Shown: piece by piece, positions 15,965 through 23,330 of the stretch
Numbering within the stretch: the stretch's first letter is position 1
Layout: each line of letters starts with the position of its first letter
Source: Massilia sp. UBA2604
Lineage (GTDB): Bacteria; Pseudomonadota; Gammaproteobacteria; Burkholderiales; Burkholderiaceae_D
Assembly: GCA_002339265.1 (NCBI GenBank)
Contig: DDKG01000066.1
Span: 1 to 24,202 of the forward strand
DNA length: 24,202 nucleotides
Direction of reading: 5' to 3'
Translations under genes and position numbers: made by a program
Notes under the pieces: model-generated
Databases searched by the model: none
Seen by the model: the letters and a program-made list of their open reading frames with translations, nothing else
What the model was told of the DNA's origin: nothing

Positions 15965-16999
15965 TCAGCTCCGTGAGTTCGAATACAGGCCGGCGGGACG
16001 CCACAGCAGGACCGAGATCATCAGGATGATGCTCGACACCAGGGCGATCTTCGGCGCCAGGAAGCCGGTGTAGTTGGCCACCAGCGTCATCAGCAGGGCG
16101 CCGATGAAGCAGCCGCCCACCGAACCCAGGCCGCCGATGATGATCACGATGAAGATCATCACCATGATCTCGCTGCCCATCGCGGCGGTGAGCGTTTCCT
16201 TGTACAGGCCCCACATCACGCCGCCCAGGCCGGCCAGTGCCGATCCGGCCGCGAACACGGCCACGAACAGGCGCCGGATGCGGTAGCCGAGGGCCTCGAC
16301 CATCTCGCCGTTCTCCACGCCGGCGCGCACCAGCAGGCCGACCTTGGTGCGATTGAGCACCAGGAACATGGCGATGAAGACCACCAGCCCGACCACCACG
16401 GCAACCAGGCGGTACTTCTCCACCGCCGCGTCGCCCATCAGGATCGCGCCGCGCAGCGCGGTCGGCAGCGGCAGGGCGATCGTCTCGGCGCCCCAGATCA
16501 CGTGGATCAGCTGCTCGGCCACGATCATGCCGCCCATGGTGATCAGGATCTGCTTGAGGTGCTGGCCATACACCGGCTTGACGATGATGCGCTCGAAGGC
16601 CCAGCCCAGCAGGCCCGTGACGACCATCGCCAGCGCGACGGCCAGGGCCAGCACGCCCAGGTTGATCAGGAGCGAGTCCATCTCGAGCCAGCCGCGCATC
16701 GGCAGCAGGACCAGCGTGGCGTTGAATGCCCCGACGGCGACGAAGGCGCCATGGCCGAAGTTCAGCACGCTCATCAGGCCGAACACGAGGGTCAGGCCGC
16801 TGGCCATGATGAAGATCATCATGCCCATCGCCAGGCCGGCGACGGTGAGAGTGAGCCAGGTGGGGAAGCTGCCGACCAGCGGCAGCATGATCAGCATCAG
16901 CGCGGGCACCAGCAGCAGCGGCGCGATGTCGCGCCGGGCCGCCGGCAGTGGAGCATCGGCCTGCACATCGGTCTTGGTAGTGGGAAGGATTGCACTCAT
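15965..16999 (-). CDS. HAAT-family ABC transporter permease, LivH-like
   Basis: 344 aa. Inner-membrane permease partner of the LivM-like protein. It shows about eight or nine hydrophobic segments and the family motifs SVLNFGHGAFVAVGAF and IIIGGLGSVGGCFIGA. The open frame extends upstream to 17572, but that part only shadows the ATPase gene. The ATG at 16999 is chosen because AGGA lies about 7 nt upstream, the ATPase gene stops just 9 bp before it, and family proteins begin at this point. A longer than usual cytosolic lead (about 25 residues, MSAILPTTKTDVQADAPLPA) precedes the first helix. Confidence 0.92.
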   Translation of the reverse strand: MSAILPTTKTDVQADAPLPAARRDIAPLLLVPALMLIMLPLVGSFPTWLTLTVAGLAMGMMIFIMASGLTLVFGLMSVLNFGHGAFVAVGAFNATLVLLPMRGWLEMDSLLINLGVLALAVALAMVVTGLLGWAFERIIVKPVYGQHLKQILITMGGMIVAEQLIHVIWGAETIALPLPTALRGAILMGDAAVEKYRLVAVVVGLVVFIAMFLVLNRTKVGLLVRAGVENGEMVEALGYRIRRLFVAVFAAGSALAGLGGVMWGLYKETLTAAMGSEIMVMIFIVIIIGGLGSVGGCFIGALLMTLVANYTGFLAPKIALVSSIILMISVLLWRPAGLYSNSRS

Positions 17000-17007
17000 G
17001 TCGGATC

Positions 17008-17775
17008 CTATTGGTGGGAGTCGAGCGACAGCCCGAGCAGGCGTTGCTGCAGCGCGGCGTCGGCGGCCAGCGCCGCCATCGTGCCGGCATGGGCCACGCG
17101 GCCGTCGTCCATCACGCTGACGCTGTCGCCCAGCGAGCGCACGAAGTTGAAGTTCTGCTCGACCAGCAGGATCGTGGTCTCGCGCTCCTTGAGTTCGCGG
17201 AAGGCCGCGATCAGGCTTTGCACGATGCTCGGCGCCAGCCCCTTGGTCGGCTCGTCGACCAGCAGCAGCTTGCGTGGTTCGACGATCGCGCGCGCGATCG
17301 CCACCATCTGCTTCTGGCCGCCCGACAGGTTCCCGGCCGGCTGGTTCCAGAACTTGCGCAGGGCCGGAAAGAAGCCGCAGATCCAGTCGACACGGTCCTG
17401 GTCCAGCGCGCCGTTGCGGGCCGCCAGCACCATGTTTTCGCGCACCGTGAGCTCGGAGAACACGGCCATGTTCTCGGGCACGTAGGCGATGCCGGCGCGG
17501 GCAATGTCGGGCGTGGCCATCTTCGTGATGTCGCGGCCGTCGAAGTGGATCGAGCCGGCGCTGGCCTTCCACAGGCCCATGATGGTGCGCAGGGTCGTGG
17601 TCTTGCCGGCGCCGTTGCGGCCCAGCAGGACGGCCAGCTCGCCGCGGGGCACGGCCAGGTCGACGCCTTGCAGGATGTGGTACTGGCCGATGTGGGTGTG
17701 CACGCCGCGCAGCGACAACAGGGGCGCGTCATTGGCCGGATCAGGCGCCAGCGTGTTCGGGTTCGGGTGTTCCAA
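17008..17775 (-). CDS. HAAT-family ABC transporter ATPase, LivF-like (TTG start)
   Basis: 255 aa. Cytosolic ATPase subunit that powers the importer. Walker A is GRNGAGKTT at 52-60, the ABC signature is LSGGQ at 150-154, and Walker B is LLLVDE at 170-175, with a switch-type His missing in favour of LLVEQNFNF, as is usual in LivF. There is no ATG in frame near the N-terminus. The start is called at TTG 17775 because AGGAAG lies 7 nt upstream and the product then has the usual LivF length. This makes the gene overlap the LivG-like gene by 35 nt, which points to translational coupling and balanced synthesis of the two ATPases. Confidence 0.9.
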   Translation of the reverse strand: MEHPNPNTLAPDPANDAPLLSLRGVHTHIGQYHILQGVDLAVPRGELAVLLGRNGAGKTTTLRTIMGLWKASAGSIHFDGRDITKMATPDIARAGIAYVPENMAVFSELTVRENMVLAARNGALDQDRVDWICGFFPALRKFWNQPAGNLSGGQKQMVAIARAIVEPRKLLLVDEPTKGLAPSIVQSLIAAFRELKERETTILLVEQNFNFVRSLGDSVSVMDDGRVAHAGTMAALAADAALQQRLLGLSLDSHQ

Positions 17776-18529
17776 GATAGGCTTCCTGTACGATCTGTGA
17801 TTGCATGACTTCGTGCGGATCGCCGTCCGCCACCAGCGTGCCGTTGTGCAGCACCACAATGCGGTCGGCCAGTTGACGCACCACGTCCATCTTGTGCTCG
17901 ACCAGCAGCACGGTCTTGTCGCGTTCCTGCTTCACCTGGCGGATCAGGTCGAGCACGACCGGCACCTCGTCCACGCTCATGCCGGCCGTGGGTTCGTCGA
18001 ACATCATCACCGAGGGCTCGAGCGCCAGCAGGATCGCCACTTCGAGCTTGCGCTGGTCGCCGTGCGACAGGGCGCCCACGAACATGTCGCGCCGGCTCAT
18101 CAAGGCGACGCGTTCCAGGTAGTGTTCGGCGCGCGCGATCAGCTCCTTGTGGCTCGACCAGATCGAGAAGAAGTTCAAGCCCATGCCGGCGCGGCTCTGC
18201 ACCGCCAGGCGCACGTTCTCGACCACCGTCAGGTGCGGGAACAGGTTGGTCAGCTGGAAGGCGCGGCCGATGCCAAGGCGGGTGCGCCGGGCCGCGCCGT
18301 CGCGCGTGATGTCGCGGCCGTGCAGGGTGACCTTGCCGCCCGTCGCCGCCAGCTGGCCCGAGACCAGGTTGAAGTAGGTGGTCTTGCCGGCGCCGTTGGG
18401 GCCGACGATCACGGTCAGGGTGCCGGGGTAGAAGTCGGCCGTGACTGCGTTGACCGCGACGTGGCCGCCGAAGCGGATGGTCAGGTCGCGGGTCGACAGC
18501 GAGGGCGTCGCTTGCGTCGGGGCTGCCAT
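17741..18529 (-). CDS. HAAT-family ABC transporter ATPase, LivG-like
   Basis: 262 aa. Second ATPase of the importer. Walker A is GPNGAGKTT at 43-51, the Q-loop is AFQ at 91-93, the signature is LSHGD (155-159) in place of LSGGQ, and Walker B is VMMFDE at 175-180, followed by PTAGM and the switch His in LLVEHKMD. LSHGD is common in LivG/UrtD-type ATPases. The ATG lies one base after the binding-protein gene's stop (TGACATG arrangement), so translation is probably coupled. Confidence 0.93.
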   Translation of the reverse strand: MAAPTQATPSLSTRDLTIRFGGHVAVNAVTADFYPGTLTVIVGPNGAGKTTYFNLVSGQLAATGGKVTLHGRDITRDGAARRTRLGIGRAFQLTNLFPHLTVVENVRLAVQSRAGMGLNFFSIWSSHKELIARAEHYLERVALMSRRDMFVGALSHGDQRKLEVAILLALEPSVMMFDEPTAGMSVDEVPVVLDLIRQVKQERDKTVLLVEHKMDVVRQLADRIVVLHNGTLVADGDPHEVMQSQIVQEAYLGTPEPEHAGA

Positions 18530-18530
18530 G

Positions 18531-19730
18531 TCAGCGCTTGTTCTTCACCGGCAGCGGCATCTCGCTTGCCGGGATTTCGCGCACCAGCTCCAGCAAGTCC
18601 CATTCGTTCTTCTGGTCCTTCTTGATGCGGAAGTGGTACATCGGCTGGATCGCCTGGTGGTCTTCCTTGCGGAACGTCATCGTGCCTTTCGGGGTCTCGA
18701 AGCTCATGCCCTCCATCGCCGCCACCATCTTGTCGCCATTGCCGTCCGGGACCTTGGTCAGCGCCGCCACCACCGCGCCCGCCGCCGCCATGCCGCCGGC
18801 GGTGAACATGTCGGGCGGGGCCTTGAAGCGCTTGGTGTGCTCGGCCACGAACCAGTCGTTCATCTTGTTCTTCGGGAAGTCGTAGTAGTAATAAATCGTG
18901 CCCTGGGTACCGGCGAAGTTCTTCCAGGTCTTCATCACCGGCAGGATGTTCCCGCCCGGGGACAGCACGATGCCGTGGCGCTCGGGCTTGAGGTCGGCGA
19001 TCTTGTTCATCGGGTTGGGGCCGGCCCAGACGATCTGCAGGATGCGCGGCTGCGGCTTGTCCTTCAAGGCGTCGAACAGGCGCTGCGAGGACGCGGTGAA
19101 GTCGGTCGTCGCCAGCGGCGCGTATTCTTCATGCACGACCTTGGCGCCGCTGCCGGTGGCGGCCAGCGCATCCTTGCCGGCCTTGATCGCATCGCGCCCG
19201 AAGGCGTAGTCCTGCGTCAAAAAGCCGATGCTGCCGCCCTTCAGGGTGCTGGCCGCGGCCAAGGCATCCTGCATCGAGCTGCGCGCGGTGCGGAAGATGT
19301 ACTTGTTCCACTTGTCGCCGGTGATGGCGTCGGCCACTGCCGGCTCGATGATCAGGACTTTCTTGTATTCCTTCGCCACCGGCAGCATCGCCAGCGCCGA
19401 GCCGGACGACGTCGTGCCGACGGCGATGTCGACCCGGTCGTCGCCATAGGCCTCGGCCAGCAGGGTACGACCAAGGTCTGGCTTGCTCTGATCGTCCTTG
19501 ACGATCACCTTGATCTTGCGGCCGTTGATGGCCATGGTGCCGCCGGTCAGGTATTCGAGGCCGAGCATGAAGCCGGCCTCGGTCTCGCGCGCATACGATT
19601 CCATGATGCCGGTCTTGCCGGCGATGAGGGCGACCTTGAAATCCTTGCCCTGGGCCAGCGCGCCGGGGGCGGCGCCGGCGGCGAAGGCGAGGGCCAGGGA
19701 CAGTGCGAGGGGTTTGATCAGATGCTGCAT
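18531..19730 (-). CDS. HAAT-family periplasmic substrate-binding protein
   Basis: 399 aa. Type I periplasmic binding protein (Peripla_BP_6 class) that hands the substrate to the downstream permeases. The signal peptide is MQHLIKPLALSLALAFAAGA with cleavage near GALAQ/GKDF (about 27). The first strand KVALIAGKTG and the DDQSKPDLGRTLLAEA region are typical. GTTSSGSALAML corresponds to the ligand-contacting GxxxSxxxxA segment. AAGGAGA sits about 7 nt before the ATG. The gene lies 23 nt after the alpha/beta hydrolase and 1 nt before the first ATPase. The ligand cannot be read from sequence; the hydrolase partner suggests a product of ester or amide hydrolysis. Confidence 0.92.
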   Translation of the reverse strand: MQHLIKPLALSLALAFAAGAAPGALAQGKDFKVALIAGKTGIMESYARETEAGFMLGLEYLTGGTMAINGRKIKVIVKDDQSKPDLGRTLLAEAYGDDRVDIAVGTTSSGSALAMLPVAKEYKKVLIIEPAVADAITGDKWNKYIFRTARSSMQDALAAASTLKGGSIGFLTQDYAFGRDAIKAGKDALAATGSGAKVVHEEYAPLATTDFTASSQRLFDALKDKPQPRILQIVWAGPNPMNKIADLKPERHGIVLSPGGNILPVMKTWKNFAGTQGTIYYYYDFPKNKMNDWFVAEHTKRFKAPPDMFTAGGMAAAGAVVAALTKVPDGNGDKMVAAMEGMSFETPKGTMTFRKEDHQAIQPMYHFRIKKDQKNEWDLLELVREIPASEMPLPVKNKR

Positions 19731-19753
19731 ATGTGTCTCCTTTATTGTGTTTA

Positions 19754-20626
19754 TCAGGGGACCCGCGCCAGGAAAGCGCCGATCGCCTCGAAGGCTTCCG
19801 GTTCGGTCAACATCGGCGCGTGGCCGACGTTCGGCACTTCGGTATAGGCCAGGCTGGGGGCCGCCTTGCGCATCCAGGCCGCCTGTTCGGCTTCGACCAG
19901 GTCGGACAGCGCGCCACGGATCATCAGGGTGGGGCGATGCCGCGTCAGGCGCCGGAAGGCCATGCGCAAGGCCAGCGAGGTTGGAGGAAGTCTACCGTTT
20001 TGCAGGCTGTGGGCGATACCGGGGTCGTAGCGGGCGCACAACAGTCCATCGTCGCGCTGCTCGAAGGCGCGCTGGGCCCACTTGTTCCACTCGGTATCCG
20101 GATTGGCGGGGAAGGCACAGGCATTGATGTCACGGACATAGCAGGCCGCTTCGTCCCAGCTGGCAAAGGTGGCCGGCTTGCCGACGTAGCCGGCGATCCG
20201 TTCGAGCCCGCGCGGGGACAGCACCGGGCCGATGTCGTTCAACACCGCGCCGGCCACCAGGTCGAGGCGCTGGGCGGCCAGGGTCATCGTGATCAGGCCG
20301 CCCATCGAGGTGCCGATGAAGACCGCGCGCGTGATGCCCAGCGCATGCATCAGGGCCACCACGTCGGCGGCGTACACCATTGGCGTGTAGTTGGCCGGGT
20401 TCGGATCGCGCGCCGAGTGGCCGCGGCCGCGCACGTCGACCGCCAGCACGCGGCGTCCGAGGGCAGCCACCTGCGGGGCCAGCTCGTCGAAATCGAGCGA
20501 GTTGCGGGTCAGGCCGTGGATGCAGATCACGGGGAGGCGGGCCGGGCCGCCGGCGCCGTGGTAGTCGCGTGCGTAGAGGGCGAGGCCGTCGCTGCTGGTG
20601 TAGGTGATGGCGCTGGAGTGGTGCAC
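19754..20626 (-). CDS. Alpha/beta hydrolase (esterase-like)
   Basis: 290 aa from a GTG start. Predicted serine hydrolase with the full triad: S107 in GTSMGG (105-110), D242 after the LMIRGALSD strand, and H269 in NVGHAP. The oxyanion-loop motif HG is at 37-38 (VICIHGLT). No signal peptide is seen, so it acts in the cytosol. The GTG at 20626 is used because no ATG is available before the conserved core and AGGAA lies about 10 nt upstream. It heads the transporter operon, 23 nt before the binding-protein gene, so it probably processes what is imported. Substrate (ester, lactone or C-C bond) is unknown. Confidence 0.88.
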   Translation of the reverse strand: MHHSSAITYTSSDGLALYARDYHGAGGPARLPVICIHGLTRNSLDFDELAPQVAALGRRVLAVDVRGRGHSARDPNPANYTPMVYAADVVALMHALGITRAVFIGTSMGGLITMTLAAQRLDLVAGAVLNDIGPVLSPRGLERIAGYVGKPATFASWDEAACYVRDINACAFPANPDTEWNKWAQRAFEQRDDGLLCARYDPGIAHSLQNGRLPPTSLALRMAFRRLTRHRPTLMIRGALSDLVEAEQAAWMRKAAPSLAYTEVPNVGHAPMLTEPEAFEAIGAFLARVP

Positions 20627-20684
20627 GCTGGGTGGTTCCTGTTAAGTGTTCGATTAGTTGATAGCGGCGACTTCGGTGGAGAAA

Positions 20685-20712
20685 TTGGGTCCCCGCCTTC
20701 GCGGGGATGACG
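20685..20712. repeat. REP-like palindromic intergenic repeat
   Basis: The sequence TTGGGTCCCCGCCTTCGCGGGGATGACG contains the stem CCCCGC/GCGGGG around CTTC. Read on the other strand it begins CGTCATCCCCGCGAAGGCGG, a form widely dispersed in intergenic DNA of many proteobacteria. Only one copy is seen in this window. It lies between the receptor gene and the hydrolase gene and could stabilise or attenuate a read-through transcript. Confidence 0.65.
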
Positions 20713-20725
20713 TGTGGCTTCGGTT

Positions 20726-20768
20726 GCTGCAGCGGGCCTTTCATGTGGTTTCGCTCGCTGCAGCGGGC
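20726..20768. repeat. Pair of 12-bp direct repeats
   Basis: GCTGCAGCGGGC occurs at 20726-20737 and again at 20757-20768, 31 bp apart start to start, in the spacer between the receptor and hydrolase genes. The role is unknown. Confidence 0.6.
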
Positions 20769-20773
20769 GGTTC

Positions 20774-23059
20774 TTAGAAGCGTAGTTCGAGGGTGGCCGA
20801 TACGGTGCGCGGGTTGCCGTAGAAGGCGGTGATCGTGCCCTCGTTGCCCAGGGTCGGGAACAGGTAGCCTGCGGTCTTGTAGTGCTCGTCGTTCAGGTTC
20901 TTGCCGTGCAGGCCGGCGCGTACCTTGCCGTCGGCGCGGGTCCAGACGATGCTCGCGTCCCAGATCTTGTACGACTCCTGGTCAAGGATCGACGGCGTCT
21001 CGAACTGGGCGGTGGCGCCCTTGTACGAATAGCTGCCGATCAGCGAGATGCGGCCGTTGTGGCCCAGCAGCGGCAGCGGAATGTCGTAGTTGGCGCGCAG
21101 ATTGGCCGAGTTCTTGGGCGTGTTCTGGAAGATGCGCTGGTCGGCCACGTTCACGCCCGCCACGATGTATTCCTTGTACTTGGCGTCGATGTAGCTGTAC
21201 ATCCCGGCGACCATGAAGTTGGGCGTGATGTTGGCGATCGCTTCCAGCTCGGCGCCCTTGATCTCGGCCTTGCCGGCATTGGTGGTCACGCCGGCGAAGC
21301 TGTCGTCGCGGCCGTCGCCGTTGGTGTCGACCGCGATCGAGCCGGGGATCTGCACGTCCTGGTAATCGCTGTAGAACAGGGCGGCGTTGGTGGTGATGCG
21401 CCCGCCGTTGAAGGCCGACTTGAGGCCCAGCTCATAGGTCTCGATGGTCTCGGGCGCATAGCCGGCGCGCGCGACGTCGAGCGGGATGCGGGTGCCGACC
21501 ACGTTCAGGCGCGGATCGAAGCCGCCGCCCTTGAAGCCTTCGGAATACGAGGCGTAGGCGTTGTGGGCCTGGCTCATCTTCCAGTTGACGGCCACGCGCG
21601 GCGTGAACTTCTTGTCCTCGCGCTCGAGCAGGCCGTTGCGCAGGTCGGTGTCGGTGCGGAACAGGATCGCGGCCGGGTTGCCCATGTCGGGCGAGCCGGC
21701 CAGGCCGAAGTAGATCTGGCGCAGCACGTCGGCTTCGCGCTTGTCGACCGTGTAGCGTCCGCCCAGCGACAGGCTCAGGGTGTCAGTCAGGTTGTAGCTG
21801 CCGTCGAAGTAGGCGGCCCAGGCCTTGGTATCGATGTCGCCCATGGTGTAGGTGGACGTCGGCACGGCGCCGGCCAGGATGGTGTCGAACTCGTTGAAGG
21901 CGTTGGCGTCCATATAGTAGACGCCGGCCACGCCCTGCAGGCGCGGGCCGTTGTAGGTCACCTGCAGCTCCTGGCTGAACTGGCGGTTGGTGTACAGCGC
22001 CGGTACTTCCATGTCGACCACGGGCAGGGCGTCGAAGTCGATCGGCGCCCAGGATTTGTCGCGGCGTGCGGCGGTGATCGACTTGACGCTCCATTCGCTG
22101 TTGACCATGTACTCGATCGTGGCCGAGCCGCCGTAGGCGCGCACTTCCTGGTCGCGGCCCAGCGCCTTGGTGAGGTTGGCGCGGGTGTCGAACACGTCCG
22201 GCAGGATCGGCGCGCCGCTCGTGCGGCCGACGATCAACCGGTGGCCGTTCTTGGGATTCGAATCGTCCTGGGTAAAGTCGCCGGCCAGGCGGATGAACAG
22301 GTCCTGGTTGGGCGTGAACTCGGCCGAGACACGGCCGGCCGTCACGTCCTTGTCGTAGTTGCCCATGCCGGTAAACAGGTTGTCGCCGAAGCCGTCGCGC
22401 TTGAAGCGGGCGAAGGTGGCCCCTAAACGGGCGGTGTCGGTCAGCGGCGTGCTGGCGGTGACCACGGCTTCTTTCTGGCCGTACTCGCCGACCGTGGCGC
22501 GCACGCGCACGTCGCGCTGCGGTCCGAGCTTGCGGGTGACGTACTTGACGGCGCCGCCGATGGTGTTGCGGCCGTACAGCGTGCCCTGCGGGCCGCGCAG
22601 CACTTCGATGCGCTCGACGTCGTAGATGTCGGCCACCGCGGCCTGCGGGCGGGCCAGGTAGATGTCGTCGATATAGATGCCGACGCCCGATTCGAAGCCG
22701 GCCAGCGGATCGGCCTGGCCGACGCCGCGGATGAAGGCGGTGAGCGTGGTATTGGTGGCGCGCGAAGCCTTGAGGGTGGTGTTCGGCAGCGCCAGGGCCA
22801 GGGCAGTGACGTCGGGCACGGCCTGCTTGGACAACTGGTCGGCGCTGAACGCGGTGACCGAGACCGGGACGTCCTGCAGGGTCTCCTCGCGCCGGCGCGC
22901 GGTGACGACCACCTTCGAGACGTTCTCCTCGGTCGGCGAAGCTGCTGGTGCACTGCCAGCATCCTGGGCCTGGGCCGCGCCCATCGATCCGCCGGACAGC
23001 ACCAGCAGGGCGGCGGCGGACTGATTCAGCAGCTTCATCTTCTTCCTGGTCAGACGCAT
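20774..23059 (-). CDS. TonB-dependent outer-membrane receptor
   Basis: 761 aa. Energised outer-membrane channel for a large or scarce ligand. The signal peptide runs to AQA/QDAG (about 31). The TonB box region is SKVVVTARRREETLQDVPVS, followed by the plug domain with GVGIYIDDIYLARPQAA and VERIEVLRGPQGTLYGRNT. A 22-strand barrel follows, ending in TLELRF with the terminal Phe needed for assembly. The open frame extends to 23149, but the ATG at 23059 is chosen because GAGGAG lies 6-8 nt upstream and the signal peptide then fits. The downstream hydrolase-ABC operon and divergent LysR gene suggest uptake of a defined organic substrate rather than a siderophore. The gene is 147 bp from the hydrolase and may be co-transcribed with it. 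Confidence 0.95.
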   Translation of the reverse strand: MRLTRKKMKLLNQSAAALLVLSGGSMGAAQAQDAGSAPAASPTEENVSKVVVTARRREETLQDVPVSVTAFSADQLSKQAVPDVTALALALPNTTLKASRATNTTLTAFIRGVGQADPLAGFESGVGIYIDDIYLARPQAAVADIYDVERIEVLRGPQGTLYGRNTIGGAVKYVTRKLGPQRDVRVRATVGEYGQKEAVVTASTPLTDTARLGATFARFKRDGFGDNLFTGMGNYDKDVTAGRVSAEFTPNQDLFIRLAGDFTQDDSNPKNGHRLIVGRTSGAPILPDVFDTRANLTKALGRDQEVRAYGGSATIEYMVNSEWSVKSITAARRDKSWAPIDFDALPVVDMEVPALYTNRQFSQELQVTYNGPRLQGVAGVYYMDANAFNEFDTILAGAVPTSTYTMGDIDTKAWAAYFDGSYNLTDTLSLSLGGRYTVDKREADVLRQIYFGLAGSPDMGNPAAILFRTDTDLRNGLLEREDKKFTPRVAVNWKMSQAHNAYASYSEGFKGGGFDPRLNVVGTRIPLDVARAGYAPETIETYELGLKSAFNGGRITTNAALFYSDYQDVQIPGSIAVDTNGDGRDDSFAGVTTNAGKAEIKGAELEAIANITPNFMVAGMYSYIDAKYKEYIVAGVNVADQRIFQNTPKNSANLRANYDIPLPLLGHNGRISLIGSYSYKGATAQFETPSILDQESYKIWDASIVWTRADGKVRAGLHGKNLNDEHYKTAGYLFPTLGNEGTITAFYGNPRTVSATLELRF

Positions 23060-23081
23060 TCTAGTCTCCTCATTTTTGTAT

Positions 23082-23109
23082 TGGCATGCGTGCGATCGAG
23101 CGCATGCCA
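23082..23109. repeat. 9-bp inverted repeat in the receptor leader
   Basis: TGGCATGCG (23082-23090) and CGCATGCCA (23101-23109) are perfect complements separated by 10 nt. The structure lies 23-50 nt upstream of the receptor ATG, just before the GAGGAG ribosome binding site. It could be an operator, or a hairpin in the mRNA leader controlling access to the start. Confidence 0.75.
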
Positions 23110-23162
23110 GACAGTGTGCCAAGGTCGGGTTTGGTTGAATAGTCAACAATCGCCCACCCCGT

Positions 23163-23178
23163 TGTGCATGAATGCACA
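23163..23178. promoter_or_regulatory. Putative LysR operator, copy 1
   Basis: TGTGCATGAATGCACA is a perfect 7-bp dyad around GA. It shares 14 of 16 bases with copy 2. It lies 104-119 nt upstream of the receptor ATG, a usual distance for a LysR activation site. Confidence 0.65.
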
Positions 23179-23282
23179 GCCCGCTTGCCGGACTTCGCGA
23201 TGAGCTTTCCTAGGGACAGATGCCGCATCGCACCATTTCTGTGGTACTGCAGACATCGTCGGTAAATTGCTTGCAGAGGGAA

Positions 23283-23298
23283 TGTGCACGAGCGCACA
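23283..23298. promoter_or_regulatory. Putative LysR operator, copy 2
   Basis: TGTGCACGAGCGCACA has 6 of 7 matched arm bases and the same TGTGC-N6-GCACA core as copy 1. It lies 33-48 nt before the LysR ATG and overlaps its possible -10 element, which fits autorepression. Confidence 0.65.
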
Positions 23299-23330
23299 AT
23301 GTGTCATCTTGATATCTGACAAGCGATCTC

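Larger units (their letters stand above)
23060..23330. promoter_or_regulatory. Divergent control region of the TonB receptor and LysR genes
   Basis: 271 bp hold a 9-bp inverted repeat near the receptor start, a GTTGA-ATAG-TCAAC palindrome at 23134-23147, and two 16-bp palindromes of the same family at 23163 and 23283. For the LysR gene, TTGCAG (23271-23276) and CACAAT (23295-23300) with an 18-bp spacer form a possible promoter overlapping the second palindrome. No clear receptor promoter could be read. Confidence 0.6.

Noticed and set aside
14208..17090. A 960-codon open frame on the minus strand through the immunity gene and the liv-like permease genes
   Set aside because: It has low-complexity Arg/Gly/Ala-rich composition typical of an out-of-frame reading in high-GC DNA, and it conflicts with well supported genes in other frames.
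20882..22426. A 514-codon open frame antisense to the TonB receptor
   Set aside because: Composition is Val/Gly/Ala/Arg-rich shadow reading; no motif and no ribosome binding site context.
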